From: Streptomyces olindensis
GTDB lineage: Bacteria; Actinomycetota; Actinomycetes; Streptomycetales; Streptomycetaceae
Direction of reading: 5' to 3'
Length of the DNA stretch: 64,000 nucleotides
NCBI GenBank assembly: GCA_000696115.1
Contig: JJOH01000101.1
Coordinates: 1-64,000 of the forward strand
A program made the translations under genes and the position numbers. Position 1 is the stretch's first letter. Each line of letters starts with the position of its first letter. The notes below the pieces were generated by a model. The model did not search any database and was not told the origin of the DNA. It worked only from the letters and a program-made list of their open reading frames with translations. Of this stretch, positions 23,277 to 31,276 are shown piece by piece.

Positions 23277-23974
23277 CGGACCGCCTCCACCACGACCGGC
23301 TCAGGCGCCCGGGTCTTGCTGTCGGGCTTCTTCCCGACACCCGCCTTGAGCTTCTTCTCCAGACCGCGCATGACCCGCGTGAGCAGGAAGGCGATCACGA
23401 AGTAGATGAGCAGGATGTACGTGTAGATCTCCGCGCTCTCCTGGAGCGCCAGACGCACCAGGTTGCCGCTGAACGCCAGGTCGCCCATGCCCATGATCGA
23501 CACCAGGGCGGTGCCCTTGAGCAGTTCGATCAGCAGGTTGGAGAACGGCGGGATCATCTCCGGCACCGCCTGTGGCAGCAGGATCAGCTTCATCCGCTGC
23601 CACGGCGTGAAGCTGAGCGCGATTCCGCCCTCCTTCTGCGCCGGGTCGACCGCGTTCAGCGCGCCGCGCACGATCTCCGAGCCGTACGCCCCGTAGGTCA
23701 GGCCGAGCGCCAGCGTGCCCGCCCACAGCGGCACCAGCTGCCAGCCGAAGGCCGGGGGCAGCACGAAGAACACCCAGAAGATCATCACCAGCGCCGAGGT
23801 CCCGCGGAACACCTCGGTGTAGAAGCCCGCGAGGAAGCGGACGATCCACAGCCGGTGGGTGCGCGCGACGCCGACCACGAAGGAGACGGCGGCCGCCAGC
23901 AGAGAGCTGCAGACGAGCAGCTGGATCGTCACCCAGACGCCCTTGAGTACCAGTTCCCAGAGTCCCGAGGTCAT
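23273..23974 (-). CDS. ehuC: ABC transporter permease EhuC-like
   Basis: A 233-residue permease of the HisM/GlnP family. Helices are at about 8-30, 48-75, 85-105 and 180-205. The EAA loop reads KEGGIALSFTPWQRMKLILLPQAVPEMIPP, and FYTEVFRGTSALVMIFWVFF is the family entry motif. A basic, Lys-rich tail extends into the cytoplasm. The start codon overlaps the ehuB stop in ATGA (23971-23974). Confidence 0.9.
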   Translation of the reverse strand: MTSGLWELVLKGVWVTIQLLVCSSLLAAAVSFVVGVARTHRLWIVRFLAGFYTEVFRGTSALVMIFWVFFVLPPAFGWQLVPLWAGTLALGLTYGAYGSEIVRGALNAVDPAQKEGGIALSFTPWQRMKLILLPQAVPEMIPPFSNLLIELLKGTALVSIMGMGDLAFSGNLVRLALQESAEIYTYILLIYFVIAFLLTRVMRGLEKKLKAGVGKKPDSKTRAPEPVVVEAVR

Positions 23975-24924
23975 CCGCCGCACAGCTCCTTCGCGGTCAG
24001 ATCCGTCATCTCGGCCTCGGTGAAACCGAACGGCTTGAGGATGCGGAAGAGTTCGCCGCTCTTCTTGAGCTTGCGCAGCTCCACGTTGAAGGCGTCCCGC
24101 AGGTTCGTCTCGGTCGGCCGGAACGCGAAGGCGCCTCCGTCGACGTGCGGCTTGCCGCCCACGAGCGGCTTGAAGGGCTCGGTGGCCTCCGCCTTGGCGG
24201 ACTTCTTCACCACCTCGCGCACGGTGAGCGCCGTACCGGCGAACACGTCCACGCGCCCCGCCTCGACCGCGTTCAGGCCCGCGACCTGGTCCGGGACAAT
24301 GAGGATGTCGCTCTCCTTGTACCCCGCCTCGACGGCGTACTGGATCTCGGCGTAGCCGGTCCCGGTGGCGAACTTCGCCTTCTTCTCGACGACGTCCTGG
24401 TAGCTGCGCAGCCCCTTCGGGTTGCCCTTGCGGACGATGAACGCGTCGAGCATCTGGTAGTCCGGGTCGGAGAAGATGACCTGCTCGCAGCGCTCGGGGT
24501 TGACGTACATCCCGGCGGCGACGACGTCGAACTGCTGGGAGTTCAGGCCCGGGATGAGCGAGCCGAACTCGGTCGGCACGGGCTGCACCCGGTCGACGCC
24601 GAGACGCTTGAAGATCACCTTGGCGAGTTCCGGTGCCTCGCCGGTCAGTTCGCCGTTCTTGTCGATGAATCCGAACGGGATCTCGCCGGCGATGCCGAGC
24701 CGGACGACGCCCGCCGCCCGGAGCCGGTCGAGGAGGTCGCCGCCCTCGACGTCCGAGGCGGTGGCGACCCGGCTGCATCCGGCGGCGCCCACTGCGCCGA
24801 GCGCCGCGACCCCCGCGAGCAGCGACCGGCGTGTGGGCCCGGATATGGCCTGGGGTAGGGGTTCGGGTTTTCTCGATGGGCTTCTGCGTGGTGGAGCCAT
24901 GGGCGCGCGGCTACCCGACCGCAT
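23971..24924 (-). CDS. ehuB: solute-binding lipoprotein, EhuB-like
   Basis: A 317-residue type-II substrate-binding protein. TRRSLLAGVAALGAVGAAGC combines a twin-arginine-like motif with a lipobox Cys, suggesting Tat export and lipid anchoring. The mature protein shows FGSLIPGLNSQQFDVVAAGMYVNPERC and SDPDYQMLDAFIVRKGNPKGLRSYQD, blocks that match the ectoine/hydroxyectoine-binding protein EhuB rather than general amino acid binders. The ligand may nevertheless be another small zwitterion. The start is uncertain: ATG 24924 or ATG 24900, neither with a strong Shine-Dalgarno. It heads the transporter operon and is divergent from the DUF3830 gene across about 75 bp, so one control region could serve both. 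Confidence 0.85.
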   Translation of the reverse strand: MRSGSRAPMAPPRRSPSRKPEPLPQAISGPTRRSLLAGVAALGAVGAAGCSRVATASDVEGGDLLDRLRAAGVVRLGIAGEIPFGFIDKNGELTGEAPELAKVIFKRLGVDRVQPVPTEFGSLIPGLNSQQFDVVAAGMYVNPERCEQVIFSDPDYQMLDAFIVRKGNPKGLRSYQDVVEKKAKFATGTGYAEIQYAVEAGYKESDILIVPDQVAGLNAVEAGRVDVFAGTALTVREVVKKSAKAEATEPFKPLVGGKPHVDGGAFAFRPTETNLRDAFNVELRKLKKSGELFRILKPFGFTEAEMTDLTAKELCGG

Positions 24925-24998
24925 GCGAGTTATGCCGATCTTTTCAAGCCCCGCACTCTCCCCGCGCGCCCTTGACCGCGGGGGCGGGGGGCACTCCC

Positions 24999-25502
24999 AT
25001 GGAGGGCATGGCTGATCGCTACATCGAAGTCTCGCTGGTCAAGCGCGACGTGACCTGCACGGCCAGGCTGCTGGACGACCGCGCGCCGATCACCTGCGCG
25101 GCCGTCTGGGATTCCCTGCCGTTGGCCGGCGACGTCTACCACGCGAAGTACGCGCGCAACGAGATCTACGCCCTTTTCCCGCCTTTCGCCGCAACCGAGC
25201 CACCCCTGGAAAACCCGACCGTCACCCCCATTCCGGGCGATCTGTGTTATTTCACCTTCGCCGGTGCGGAGTTGGGGACCACGTCCTACGGCTACGACCG
25301 CGAGGTCCGCGCCGGCACCACGCTCGTGGACCTGGCCCTGTTCTACGAGCGCAACAACCTGCTGCTGAACGGCGATGTCGGCTGGGTGCCGGGCATCGTC
25401 TGGGGCCAGGTCGTCGACGGCCTGGACGCCATGGCCGAGGCGTGCAACGACCTGTGGCGGTCGGGAGCGGCGGGGGAGACGCTCAGCTTCCGGAGGGCGT
25501 AG
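24999..25502 (+). CDS. DUF3830 family protein (cyclophilin-like fold)
   Basis: A 167-residue cytoplasmic protein matching DUF3830: IEVSLVKRDVTCTARLLDDRAPITCAAVWDSLP, then VYHAKYARNEIYALFPPF and PTVTPIPGDLCYFTF. Related folds resemble cyclophilin, but no isomerase residues can be assigned. Family members commonly neighbour amidases and amino-acid-type transporters, as here, which suggests a role in the catabolic pathway. ATG 24999 follows a G-rich sequence by eight bases; ATG 25008 (MADRY) is an equally plausible start. It is divergent from ehuB, and its last 20 bases overlap the end of the amidase gene on the other strand. Confidence 0.8.
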   Translation: MEGMADRYIEVSLVKRDVTCTARLLDDRAPITCAAVWDSLPLAGDVYHAKYARNEIYALFPPFAATEPPLENPTVTPIPGDLCYFTFAGAELGTTSYGYDREVRAGTTLVDLALFYERNNLLLNGDVGWVPGIVWGQVVDGLDAMAEACNDLWRSGAAGETLSFRRA

Positions 25503-26892
25503 GCCGGCCGGCCGTCGCCACCCCGGCCTCGTACAGCGCGTGCGCCGCCCGCAGCACCAGATCGTCCCGGTGCCGGGCGGCCACGAGCTGCAGTCCGATC
25601 GGCAGCCCGTCCCCGTCGGCGCCGACCGGCACGCTCGCCGCGGGCTGCTGCGTCATGTTGAACGGGTACGTGAACGGGGTCCAGCCCGTCCAGCGCCGGT
25701 GGCCGGATCCTTTCGGCACCTCGGTGCCCGCCTCGAACGCCGTGATCGGCAGGGTCGGGGTGACGAGCAGGTCGTAGGTGTCGTGGAAGCGGCCCATCCG
25801 GCGGCCCAGGTCCATCCGGACGTCCACCGCGGCCAGATACTCCAGCGCCGAGTAGCGGGCGCCCCGCGCGCAGATCTCCCGCAGCCCCGGGTCCAGCGCC
25901 TCGCGCTGCCGCGGGCCCAGATGCTGCGTCACCCGGGCCGCCCCGCTGAACCACAGGGTGTGGAAGGCCTCCACCGGGTCGGTGAGGTCCGGATCGGTCT
26001 CCGTGACGTACGCGCCGAGCTCCGCCAACCGCTCCACCGCCCGCCGCACCGCCGTCGCGACCGCCGGCCGCACCGCCACCTGGCCGCCCAGCGACGGCGA
26101 GTACGCCACCCGCAGCCCGCGCACCCCGCCCGCCAGGCCCTCCGCGTACGCGCCGGGCGGCGGGGCGAGCGCCGACCAGTCACGCGAGTCCGGGTGGCCG
26201 ATGACGTCCATCAGCAGCGCCGCGTCCGCCGCGTCCCGCGTCATCGGCCCGACGTGCGCCAGCGTGCCGAAGGCGCTCGCCGGATAGAGCGGCACGCGCC
26301 CGTACGTCGGCTTCAGCGCGAAGATCCCGCAGAACGACGCCGGGATCCGCACACTGCCGCCGCCGTCCGTGCCCAGCGACAGCGGTCCCGCGCCGAGCGC
26401 CACGGCCGCCGCACTGCCCCCGCTCGACCCGCCCGCGGTGCGCGCCGGGTCCCAGGGGTTGCGGGTCACACCGCTGAGCGGCGAGTCCGTCACGCCCTTC
26501 CAGCCGTACTCGGGCGTCGTCGTCTTGCCGAGGAACACCGCCCCGTGCTCCCGCAGCCGCGCCACGGACGGCGCGTCCTCGTCCCAGCGCCCCGCCGGAT
26601 CCACGGCCCTCGACCCGCGCAGGGTGGGCGTCCCGCGCAGCAGCAGGATGTCCTTGACGGTGACCGGCACCCCGTCCAGCAGCCCGCGTGGCTCACCGCG
26701 CCGCCAGCGCTCCTCCGACTCCCGGGCCCGCTCCAGCGCATCCTCGGCGGTCAGCCGGACGAAGGCGTTCACCTCCGGCTGGATCGCCTCGGCCCGCTCC
26801 AGCGCCGCCCGCGTGGCCTCCACGGGACTCCACTCGCCCTTGCGGTAACCGTCGAGGAGCCGTACGGCGGTCAGCTCGGTGAGCTCGGTCAT
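25483..26892 (-). CDS. amidase signature family hydrolase
   Basis: A 469-residue cytoplasmic amidase with the complete Ser-cisSer-Lys triad: Lys80 (VTVKDI), Ser156 in GGSSGGS and Ser180 in TDGGGS. Length and motifs are standard for the AS family, which hydrolyses amides including carbamoyl and ring-opened heterocyclic compounds. The exact substrate is not evident. GGGAGG precedes ATG 26892. It follows the D-2-hydroxyacid dehydrogenase gene by 17 bp on the same strand, so the two form an operon. It faces the DUF3830 gene tail to tail with a 20-bp overlap. Confidence 0.93.
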   Translation of the reverse strand: MTELTELTAVRLLDGYRKGEWSPVEATRAALERAEAIQPEVNAFVRLTAEDALERARESEERWRRGEPRGLLDGVPVTVKDILLLRGTPTLRGSRAVDPAGRWDEDAPSVARLREHGAVFLGKTTTPEYGWKGVTDSPLSGVTRNPWDPARTAGGSSGGSAAAVALGAGPLSLGTDGGGSVRIPASFCGIFALKPTYGRVPLYPASAFGTLAHVGPMTRDAADAALLMDVIGHPDSRDWSALAPPPGAYAEGLAGGVRGLRVAYSPSLGGQVAVRPAVATAVRRAVERLAELGAYVTETDPDLTDPVEAFHTLWFSGAARVTQHLGPRQREALDPGLREICARGARYSALEYLAAVDVRMDLGRRMGRFHDTYDLLVTPTLPITAFEAGTEVPKGSGHRRWTGWTPFTYPFNMTQQPAASVPVGADGDGLPIGLQLVAARHRDDLVLRAAHALYEAGVATAGRPTPSGS

Positions 26893-26909
26893 CCACCCTC
26901 CCAGGAACG

Positions 26910-27857
26910 TCAGTGGCCGGGTACATACCCACGCTGCTTGTCGACCACGTTCACCAGCGGCTTGCCGGCCTCCCACAGCTCGTACAGCTCCACGAACTGG
27001 GCGCCGAGGTCGTCCCGCCAGCCGATCGTGTCGCCGCTCATGTGGGGCGACACGATCAGGCCCGGGAGCCGCCACAACGGGCTGTCCGGCGTCAGGGGTT
27101 CGTCGGCGAAGACGTCCAGCGCGGCACCCGCGATCCAGTGCTTGGCCAGGGCGTCGGCGAGGTCGTCCTCGACGACGAGCTGGCCCCGGCCGATGTTGAC
27201 GAACCGGGCGGACGGCTGCATCACGCCGAAGCGGCGGGCGTCGAACATGCCGTGCGTCTGCTCCGTGAGCGGCGCTGCCGCGATCACCCAGTCGGCGCGG
27301 GACAGCAGCCGGTCCAGGTCCTCCGGGCCGTGCACGCCGGTGCGCGGGGTGCGGCCCACGAGCGCGGTCGTGATGCCCAGCGCCTTGAGCGTGCCGGCGA
27401 TCGCCCGGCCGATCGGTCCGGAGCCGACCACGACGGCCCGGGTCCCGGCGACCTTGTGCGACTCGCGGTGCCGCCAGGTCCGCTCCCGCTGGAGCTCCAG
27501 CGTGCGCGGCAGATCCTTGGCCATCGCCAGGACGAGCGCGGCGACGTACTCGGCGATCGGCTGGTCGAAGATGCCCCGCGCGTTCGTCACCACCGTGTCC
27601 GAGGCGGCGAGTTCCGGACACATCAGATGGTCCACCCCGGCGCTCGCGGTGTGCACCCAGCGGGGCCGCGGGCCCTCGCCCGGCCAGGCGTCCCGCACGG
27701 CGCGCGAGGTGAAGTCCCACACCAGCAGTACATCCGCGCGCGGGAGGTGCTCCGCGAGCCCCGCCGCGTCGGTGTGTTCGATACGGGCGCGGCCGGTGAG
27801 GCGGCCGAGGCGGGGGAGGGGTTCGGCGTCCAGGACGAGCAGGGTGGGGGTGGGCAT
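26910..27857 (-). CDS. D-2-hydroxyacid dehydrogenase
   Basis: A 315-residue NAD(P)-dependent enzyme. The Rossmann motif is VVGSGPIGRAIAG. Catalytic Arg is in NIGRGQLV, Glu in VFADEPL and His in SPHMSG. The N-terminal substrate domain is short (about 100 residues). It should interconvert a 2-ketoacid and a D-2-hydroxyacid. It is the first gene of a two-gene operon with the amidase and diverges from the pair of maleate-isomerase-like genes. The start at 27857 fits the family N-terminus (TLLVLDAEPL); a frame upstream to 27974 adds 39 non-conserved residues. Confidence 0.92.
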   Translation of the reverse strand: MPTPTLLVLDAEPLPRLGRLTGRARIEHTDAAGLAEHLPRADVLLVWDFTSRAVRDAWPGEGPRPRWVHTASAGVDHLMCPELAASDTVVTNARGIFDQPIAEYVAALVLAMAKDLPRTLELQRERTWRHRESHKVAGTRAVVVGSGPIGRAIAGTLKALGITTALVGRTPRTGVHGPEDLDRLLSRADWVIAAAPLTEQTHGMFDARRFGVMQPSARFVNIGRGQLVVEDDLADALAKHWIAGAALDVFADEPLTPDSPLWRLPGLIVSPHMSGDTIGWRDDLGAQFVELYELWEAGKPLVNVVDKQRGYVPGH

Positions 27858-27933
27858 GAGCAGCCGTTTCTCCAGCCGTTCGGCGGACCGGCCGACCCCT
27901 CGGGGCTGCCGGTGACGACGAGTTAACCCGGTG

Positions 27934-27965
27934 TTGACCAGGGAGTGATCCGGGCGGATTGACCA
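27934..27965. promoter_or_regulatory. TTGACCA direct repeats in divergent control region
   Basis: TTGACCA occurs at 27934-27940 and 27959-27965, in the ~195-bp gap between the divergent dehydrogenase and isomerase-like genes. The repeats could be an operator or overlapping -35 elements. A GTTAAC palindrome-like sequence lies just before them. Confidence 0.35.
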
Positions 27966-28052
27966 CGCTCGCACCCGAACCTACCGTCGTCAACACGGGC
28001 GTTCCCACGATCCGTTGCACACTCGTTGCCCAGCGTGAGGCCGGTGCCTGCC

Positions 28053-28868
28053 ATGGACGTCTCATTTCTCGGCGGGCCCAGCCCGCAGCGCGGGGTCGGC
28101 GTCGTCGCCCCGTTCGACTTCGCACTCGACCGCGAGCTGTGGCGCTGGGTGCCGGACGGGGTCTCCCTGCACATGACACGCACGCCGTACGTGCCGGTCG
28201 AGGTCAGTCTCGACCTCGCCCGCCTGGTCAGCGAGCACGAGACGCTGAGCGAGGCGGTCCGCACGCTCACCGCGATCGCCCCCGAGGTCGTCGCCTACGC
28301 CTGCACCTCGGGCAGCTTCGTCGGCGGCGTCATGGGCGAGCGCGCGATGTGCGAGGCGATGAGCCGGGCGGGTGCCGTCCCCGCGATCACCACCTCGGGC
28401 GCGCTCCTGGAGGCCCTGGTCGAGCTGGACGTCCGGCGGGTGGCGCTGGTGACGCCGTACACGGTCTCGGTCACGCAGTCCCTGGAGGCCTACGTCGCCC
28501 AGGCCGGCGTGGCGATCTCCGGCTGCGCCTTCATGGGGCTGACCCGGCACATCTGGAAGGTGCCCTACCGGGAGGTCGTGGACATGGCGCGCCAAGCTGT
28601 CCGCGGCGACGCCGACGCGCTGTTCATCAGCTGCACCAACCTGCCCACCTACGACGTGATCCCCCAGCTGGAGGCGGAGCTGCGCATCCCGGTGATCTCG
28701 GCCAACCAAGTGACGATGTGGGCGGCGCTGCGGCGACTGGGTACCCGTGCCGTGGGGCCGTATCAAGCGCTGATCAATCCGGCGGCGCGGTCCGGCCCCG
28801 TACCGCCGGGGGCGGACCCCGGTCCCGTAGTGCCGGAAGAAGAGCAGCAGCAGGAAGGCTGGACATGA
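28053..28868 (+). CDS. maleate isomerase/Asp-Glu racemase-like protein with both Cys
   Basis: A 271-residue member of the Asp/Glu racemase superfamily, maleate cis-trans isomerase branch. Both catalytic cysteines are present: Cys84 in AYACTSGSF and Cys194 in FISCTNL. This arrangement supports proton-transfer or Cys-adduct chemistry on a dicarboxylate such as maleate or a malonate derivative. The disordered, acidic C-terminus (after about residue 245) is unusual. ATG 28053 was chosen because the fold begins there; a TTG at 28026 is a possible alternative. Its stop overlaps the ATG of the next gene (ATGA at 28865-28868), so the two paralogues are made together. Confidence 0.88.
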   Translation: MDVSFLGGPSPQRGVGVVAPFDFALDRELWRWVPDGVSLHMTRTPYVPVEVSLDLARLVSEHETLSEAVRTLTAIAPEVVAYACTSGSFVGGVMGERAMCEAMSRAGAVPAITTSGALLEALVELDVRRVALVTPYTVSVTQSLEAYVAQAGVAISGCAFMGLTRHIWKVPYREVVDMARQAVRGDADALFISCTNLPTYDVIPQLEAELRIPVISANQVTMWAALRRLGTRAVGPYQALINPAARSGPVPPGADPGPVVPEEEQQQEGWT

Positions 28869-29596
28869 CAGCACTGGGATTCCTCTACCCGGGCCACTCC
28901 GCCGAGGACGACTATCCGCGCATCGAGCAGTTGCTGGGCAGCGACATCCGGGTGGACCTGGTGCACACCGACATCGGTGAGGACGCGCACCGGGTGGACG
29001 CGCTGCTGGAGATGGGCGCGGCCGGGCGGCTGGCGGCCGGCGTCCAGGAGCTGCGGCACGCCGGCGCCGAGGCCGTGGTGTGGGCCTGCACGAGCGGCAG
29101 CTTCGTCTACGGCTGGGACGGCGCCCAGGAACAGGTGCGCACCCTGGCCCAGACGGCGGGCATGCCCGCCTCCTCGACGTCCTTCGCGTTCGTGCACGCG
29201 GTACGGGAGCTGGGGGTGCGGCGGGTCGCGATCGGGGCGACGTACCCGGAGGACGTGGCCCAGCTCTTCGCGCAGTTCCTCCGCTCGGACGGCGTCGACG
29301 TCGTGTCGGTCAACAGCTCCGGCATCATCACGGCGGCCGAGGTCGGCACCTGGGGCGAGGCGGAGCTCCTCGAACTGGCCCGGAACTCCGACCACCCCGA
29401 CGCCCAGGCCCTCCTCCTGCCCGACACGGCCCTGCACACGGCCGCGCACATCCCGGCCCTGGAGAAGGAACTCGGCAAGCCGATCCTCACCGCCAACCAG
29501 GTCACGGTCTGGGAGGCCCTGCGCCTGGCGGACCGGAGGGTGAACGCGCCGGAACTGGGGGCGCTGTTCACGAGGGAACCGATCGTGCAGGTGTGA
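28865..29596 (+). CDS. maleate isomerase-like paralogue lacking the second Cys
   Basis: A 243-residue paralogue of the preceding protein. The first Cys (Cys75, VWACTSGSF) is conserved. The position of the second is occupied by LLPDTAL (Asp187), so racemase or isomerase chemistry of the usual two-Cys type is unlikely. In the same superfamily, one-Cys enzymes include decarboxylases and ring-modifying proteins of ectoine utilisation (EutA-like). The gene is coupled to its two-Cys partner, which suggests a heteromeric enzyme or sequential steps. The length is normal for the family. Confidence 0.88.
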   Translation: MTALGFLYPGHSAEDDYPRIEQLLGSDIRVDLVHTDIGEDAHRVDALLEMGAAGRLAAGVQELRHAGAEAVVWACTSGSFVYGWDGAQEQVRTLAQTAGMPASSTSFAFVHAVRELGVRRVAIGATYPEDVAQLFAQFLRSDGVDVVSVNSSGIITAAEVGTWGEAELLELARNSDHPDAQALLLPDTALHTAAHIPALEKELGKPILTANQVTVWEALRLADRRVNAPELGALFTREPIVQV

Positions 29597-29820
29597 GCGC
29601 ACTCGACACGGCTTCGGACCCGGCGCCCGGAATCGGTCCCACCTCTTCGGCGGGACGGATCCGGGCGCAGCGGGGCGAACTGACCGCCGGAAGGTGAGGA
29701 ACCCTCAACTCCGGTGCCTCACGGGGCGCTTGAGTTGACCGAAAGCGCGTTCCCCTTCCGTCGTCCACCCCGTGCACACTGGCCACGTCCGCAGCCAGTC
29801 GTGCCGTGAAGGACCCCCCG

Positions 29821-30090
29821 ATGGCCGAAACGGGCCCGTTCAGATCCCCTGCAAGCGCTGTCCAGATCTCCGCCCGCCTGCTGTGCTGGAGCCTGGCCGC
29901 GGCCATGATCACCGCCGCGGTGGACGCCTCGCTCGGTCCACGGGCCGGTTGGTGGGGCGTCGCGTGGCTCCTGCCCTGGTGGCTGTTCGGTGCGACCGCC
30001 CTCGCCTGGACCGTCCTCCGGGCCCGCGAGAAGACCGACCCCCCGACCCCGCCCGGCTGCGCGCGGAGCGACTGGGAACAGGCCGCCTGA
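29821..30090 (+). CDS. small two-helix membrane protein
   Basis: An 89-residue protein with two predicted transmembrane segments (about 16-36, AARLLCWSLAAAMITAAV region, and 45-65, VAWLLPWWLFGATALAWTV) and a short polar tail. No family recognised. ATG 29821 has AAGGA eight bases upstream. It may be a stand-alone gene, about 95 bp before the LLM oxidoreductase. Confidence 0.65.
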   Translation: MAETGPFRSPASAVQISARLLCWSLAAAMITAAVDASLGPRAGWWGVAWLLPWWLFGATALAWTVLRAREKTDPPTPPGCARSDWEQAA

Positions 30091-30184
30091 CAGCTCCCGG
30101 GTGCCGCGGCCGGGAATAAGCGGAGACAGTCCCCTGTTAACGCCGGAACGACAGCACACGGCCCACAGCAGGAGGCACCCCACC

Positions 30185-31276
30185 GTGGCGGCAGACGAGA
30201 TACGCGGCGCAGCGCAGGGCAGCGCCCCCGTCCCCCTCTCCGTACTGGACCTGGTCACCGTCGGGGCCGGCCGCACCGCCTCCGACGCGTTGCGCACCAG
30301 CGTCGACCTGGCCCGTCTCGCGGAGAGCCGCGGCTTCCACCGCTACTGGGTCGCCGAGCACCACTCCATGCCCGGCGTGGCCTCCTCGTCCCCGGCCGTG
30401 ATCCTGGCCCACCTCGCCGCCCACACCGACCGCATCCGCCTCGGCTCGGGCGGCGTCATGCTGCCCAACCACGCCCCGCTGGTGATCGCCGAACAGTTCG
30501 GGACGCTGGAGGCCATGGCCCCGGGCCGGATTGACCTCGGCCTCGGCCGCGCGCCCGGCACCGACGGCGCCACCGCCGCCGCCCTGCGCCGCACCGACCG
30601 GCTGAACGAAGGCGCCGACGACTTCCCCCAGCAACTCGCCGAGCTGATCCGGTTCCTCGACGACGACTTCCCCGACGGTCATCCCTATCGCCGCATCCAC
30701 GCCGTCCCCGGCCCGGTCCAGGCCACCTCCCCCGGCGGCGTCCAGTCCCCGCACCGCCCGCCGGTCTGGCTGCTCGGCTCCTCCGGCTTCAGCGCCCGCC
30801 TGGCCGGCGCCCTCGGACTGCCTTTCGCCTTCGCCCACCACTTCTCGGCGCAGAACACCATCCCGGCTCTCGACCTGTACCGGGAGTCGTTCCAGCCGTC
30901 CGCCGTGCTCGACCGCCCGTACGCCCTCATCGGCGTCTCCGCGCTCGCCGCCGACGAGGAGAAGGAGGCCCGCCGCCAGGTGCTGGCCGCCGCGCTCAGC
31001 ATGGTCCGGCTGCGCACCGGCCGCCCCGGCCTGGTGCCCACGCCGGAGGAGGCCGAGGCGTACGAGTTCAGCCCCGTGGAGCGCGACTTCGTCGACTCCT
31101 GGAACGCCAACGTCGTGCACGGCACCCCGGACGAGGTCCGCTCCGGCCTGGACGACCTCGCCAAGCGCACCGGCGCCGACGAGCTGATGATCACGGCCAA
31201 CGCCCACGGCGGAGACGTCCGCGTGCGCTCCTACGAACTCATCGCCGACGCCTACGGGTTGCCGACGCCCGCCTGA
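30185..31276 (+). CDS. LLM-class flavin-dependent oxidoreductase (MsnO8 type)
   Basis: A 363-residue luciferase-like TIM-barrel protein that uses reduced flavin. AEHHSMPGVASSSPAVILAHLAAHTDRIRLGSGGVMLPNH and GRIDLGLGRAPGTDG are the usual MsnO8-group blocks. The substrate is unknown; relatives oxygenate small molecules or serve in secondary metabolism. The GTG start at 30185 has GGAGG nine bases upstream, while no good ribosome site supports the earlier in-frame starts. Its 3' end overlaps the convergent GGDEF-EAL gene by 25 bp. Confidence 0.88.
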   Translation: MAADEIRGAAQGSAPVPLSVLDLVTVGAGRTASDALRTSVDLARLAESRGFHRYWVAEHHSMPGVASSSPAVILAHLAAHTDRIRLGSGGVMLPNHAPLVIAEQFGTLEAMAPGRIDLGLGRAPGTDGATAAALRRTDRLNEGADDFPQQLAELIRFLDDDFPDGHPYRRIHAVPGPVQATSPGGVQSPHRPPVWLLGSSGFSARLAGALGLPFAFAHHFSAQNTIPALDLYRESFQPSAVLDRPYALIGVSALAADEEKEARRQVLAAALSMVRLRTGRPGLVPTPEEAEAYEFSPVERDFVDSWNANVVHGTPDEVRSGLDDLAKRTGADELMITANAHGGDVRVRSYELIADAYGLPTPA

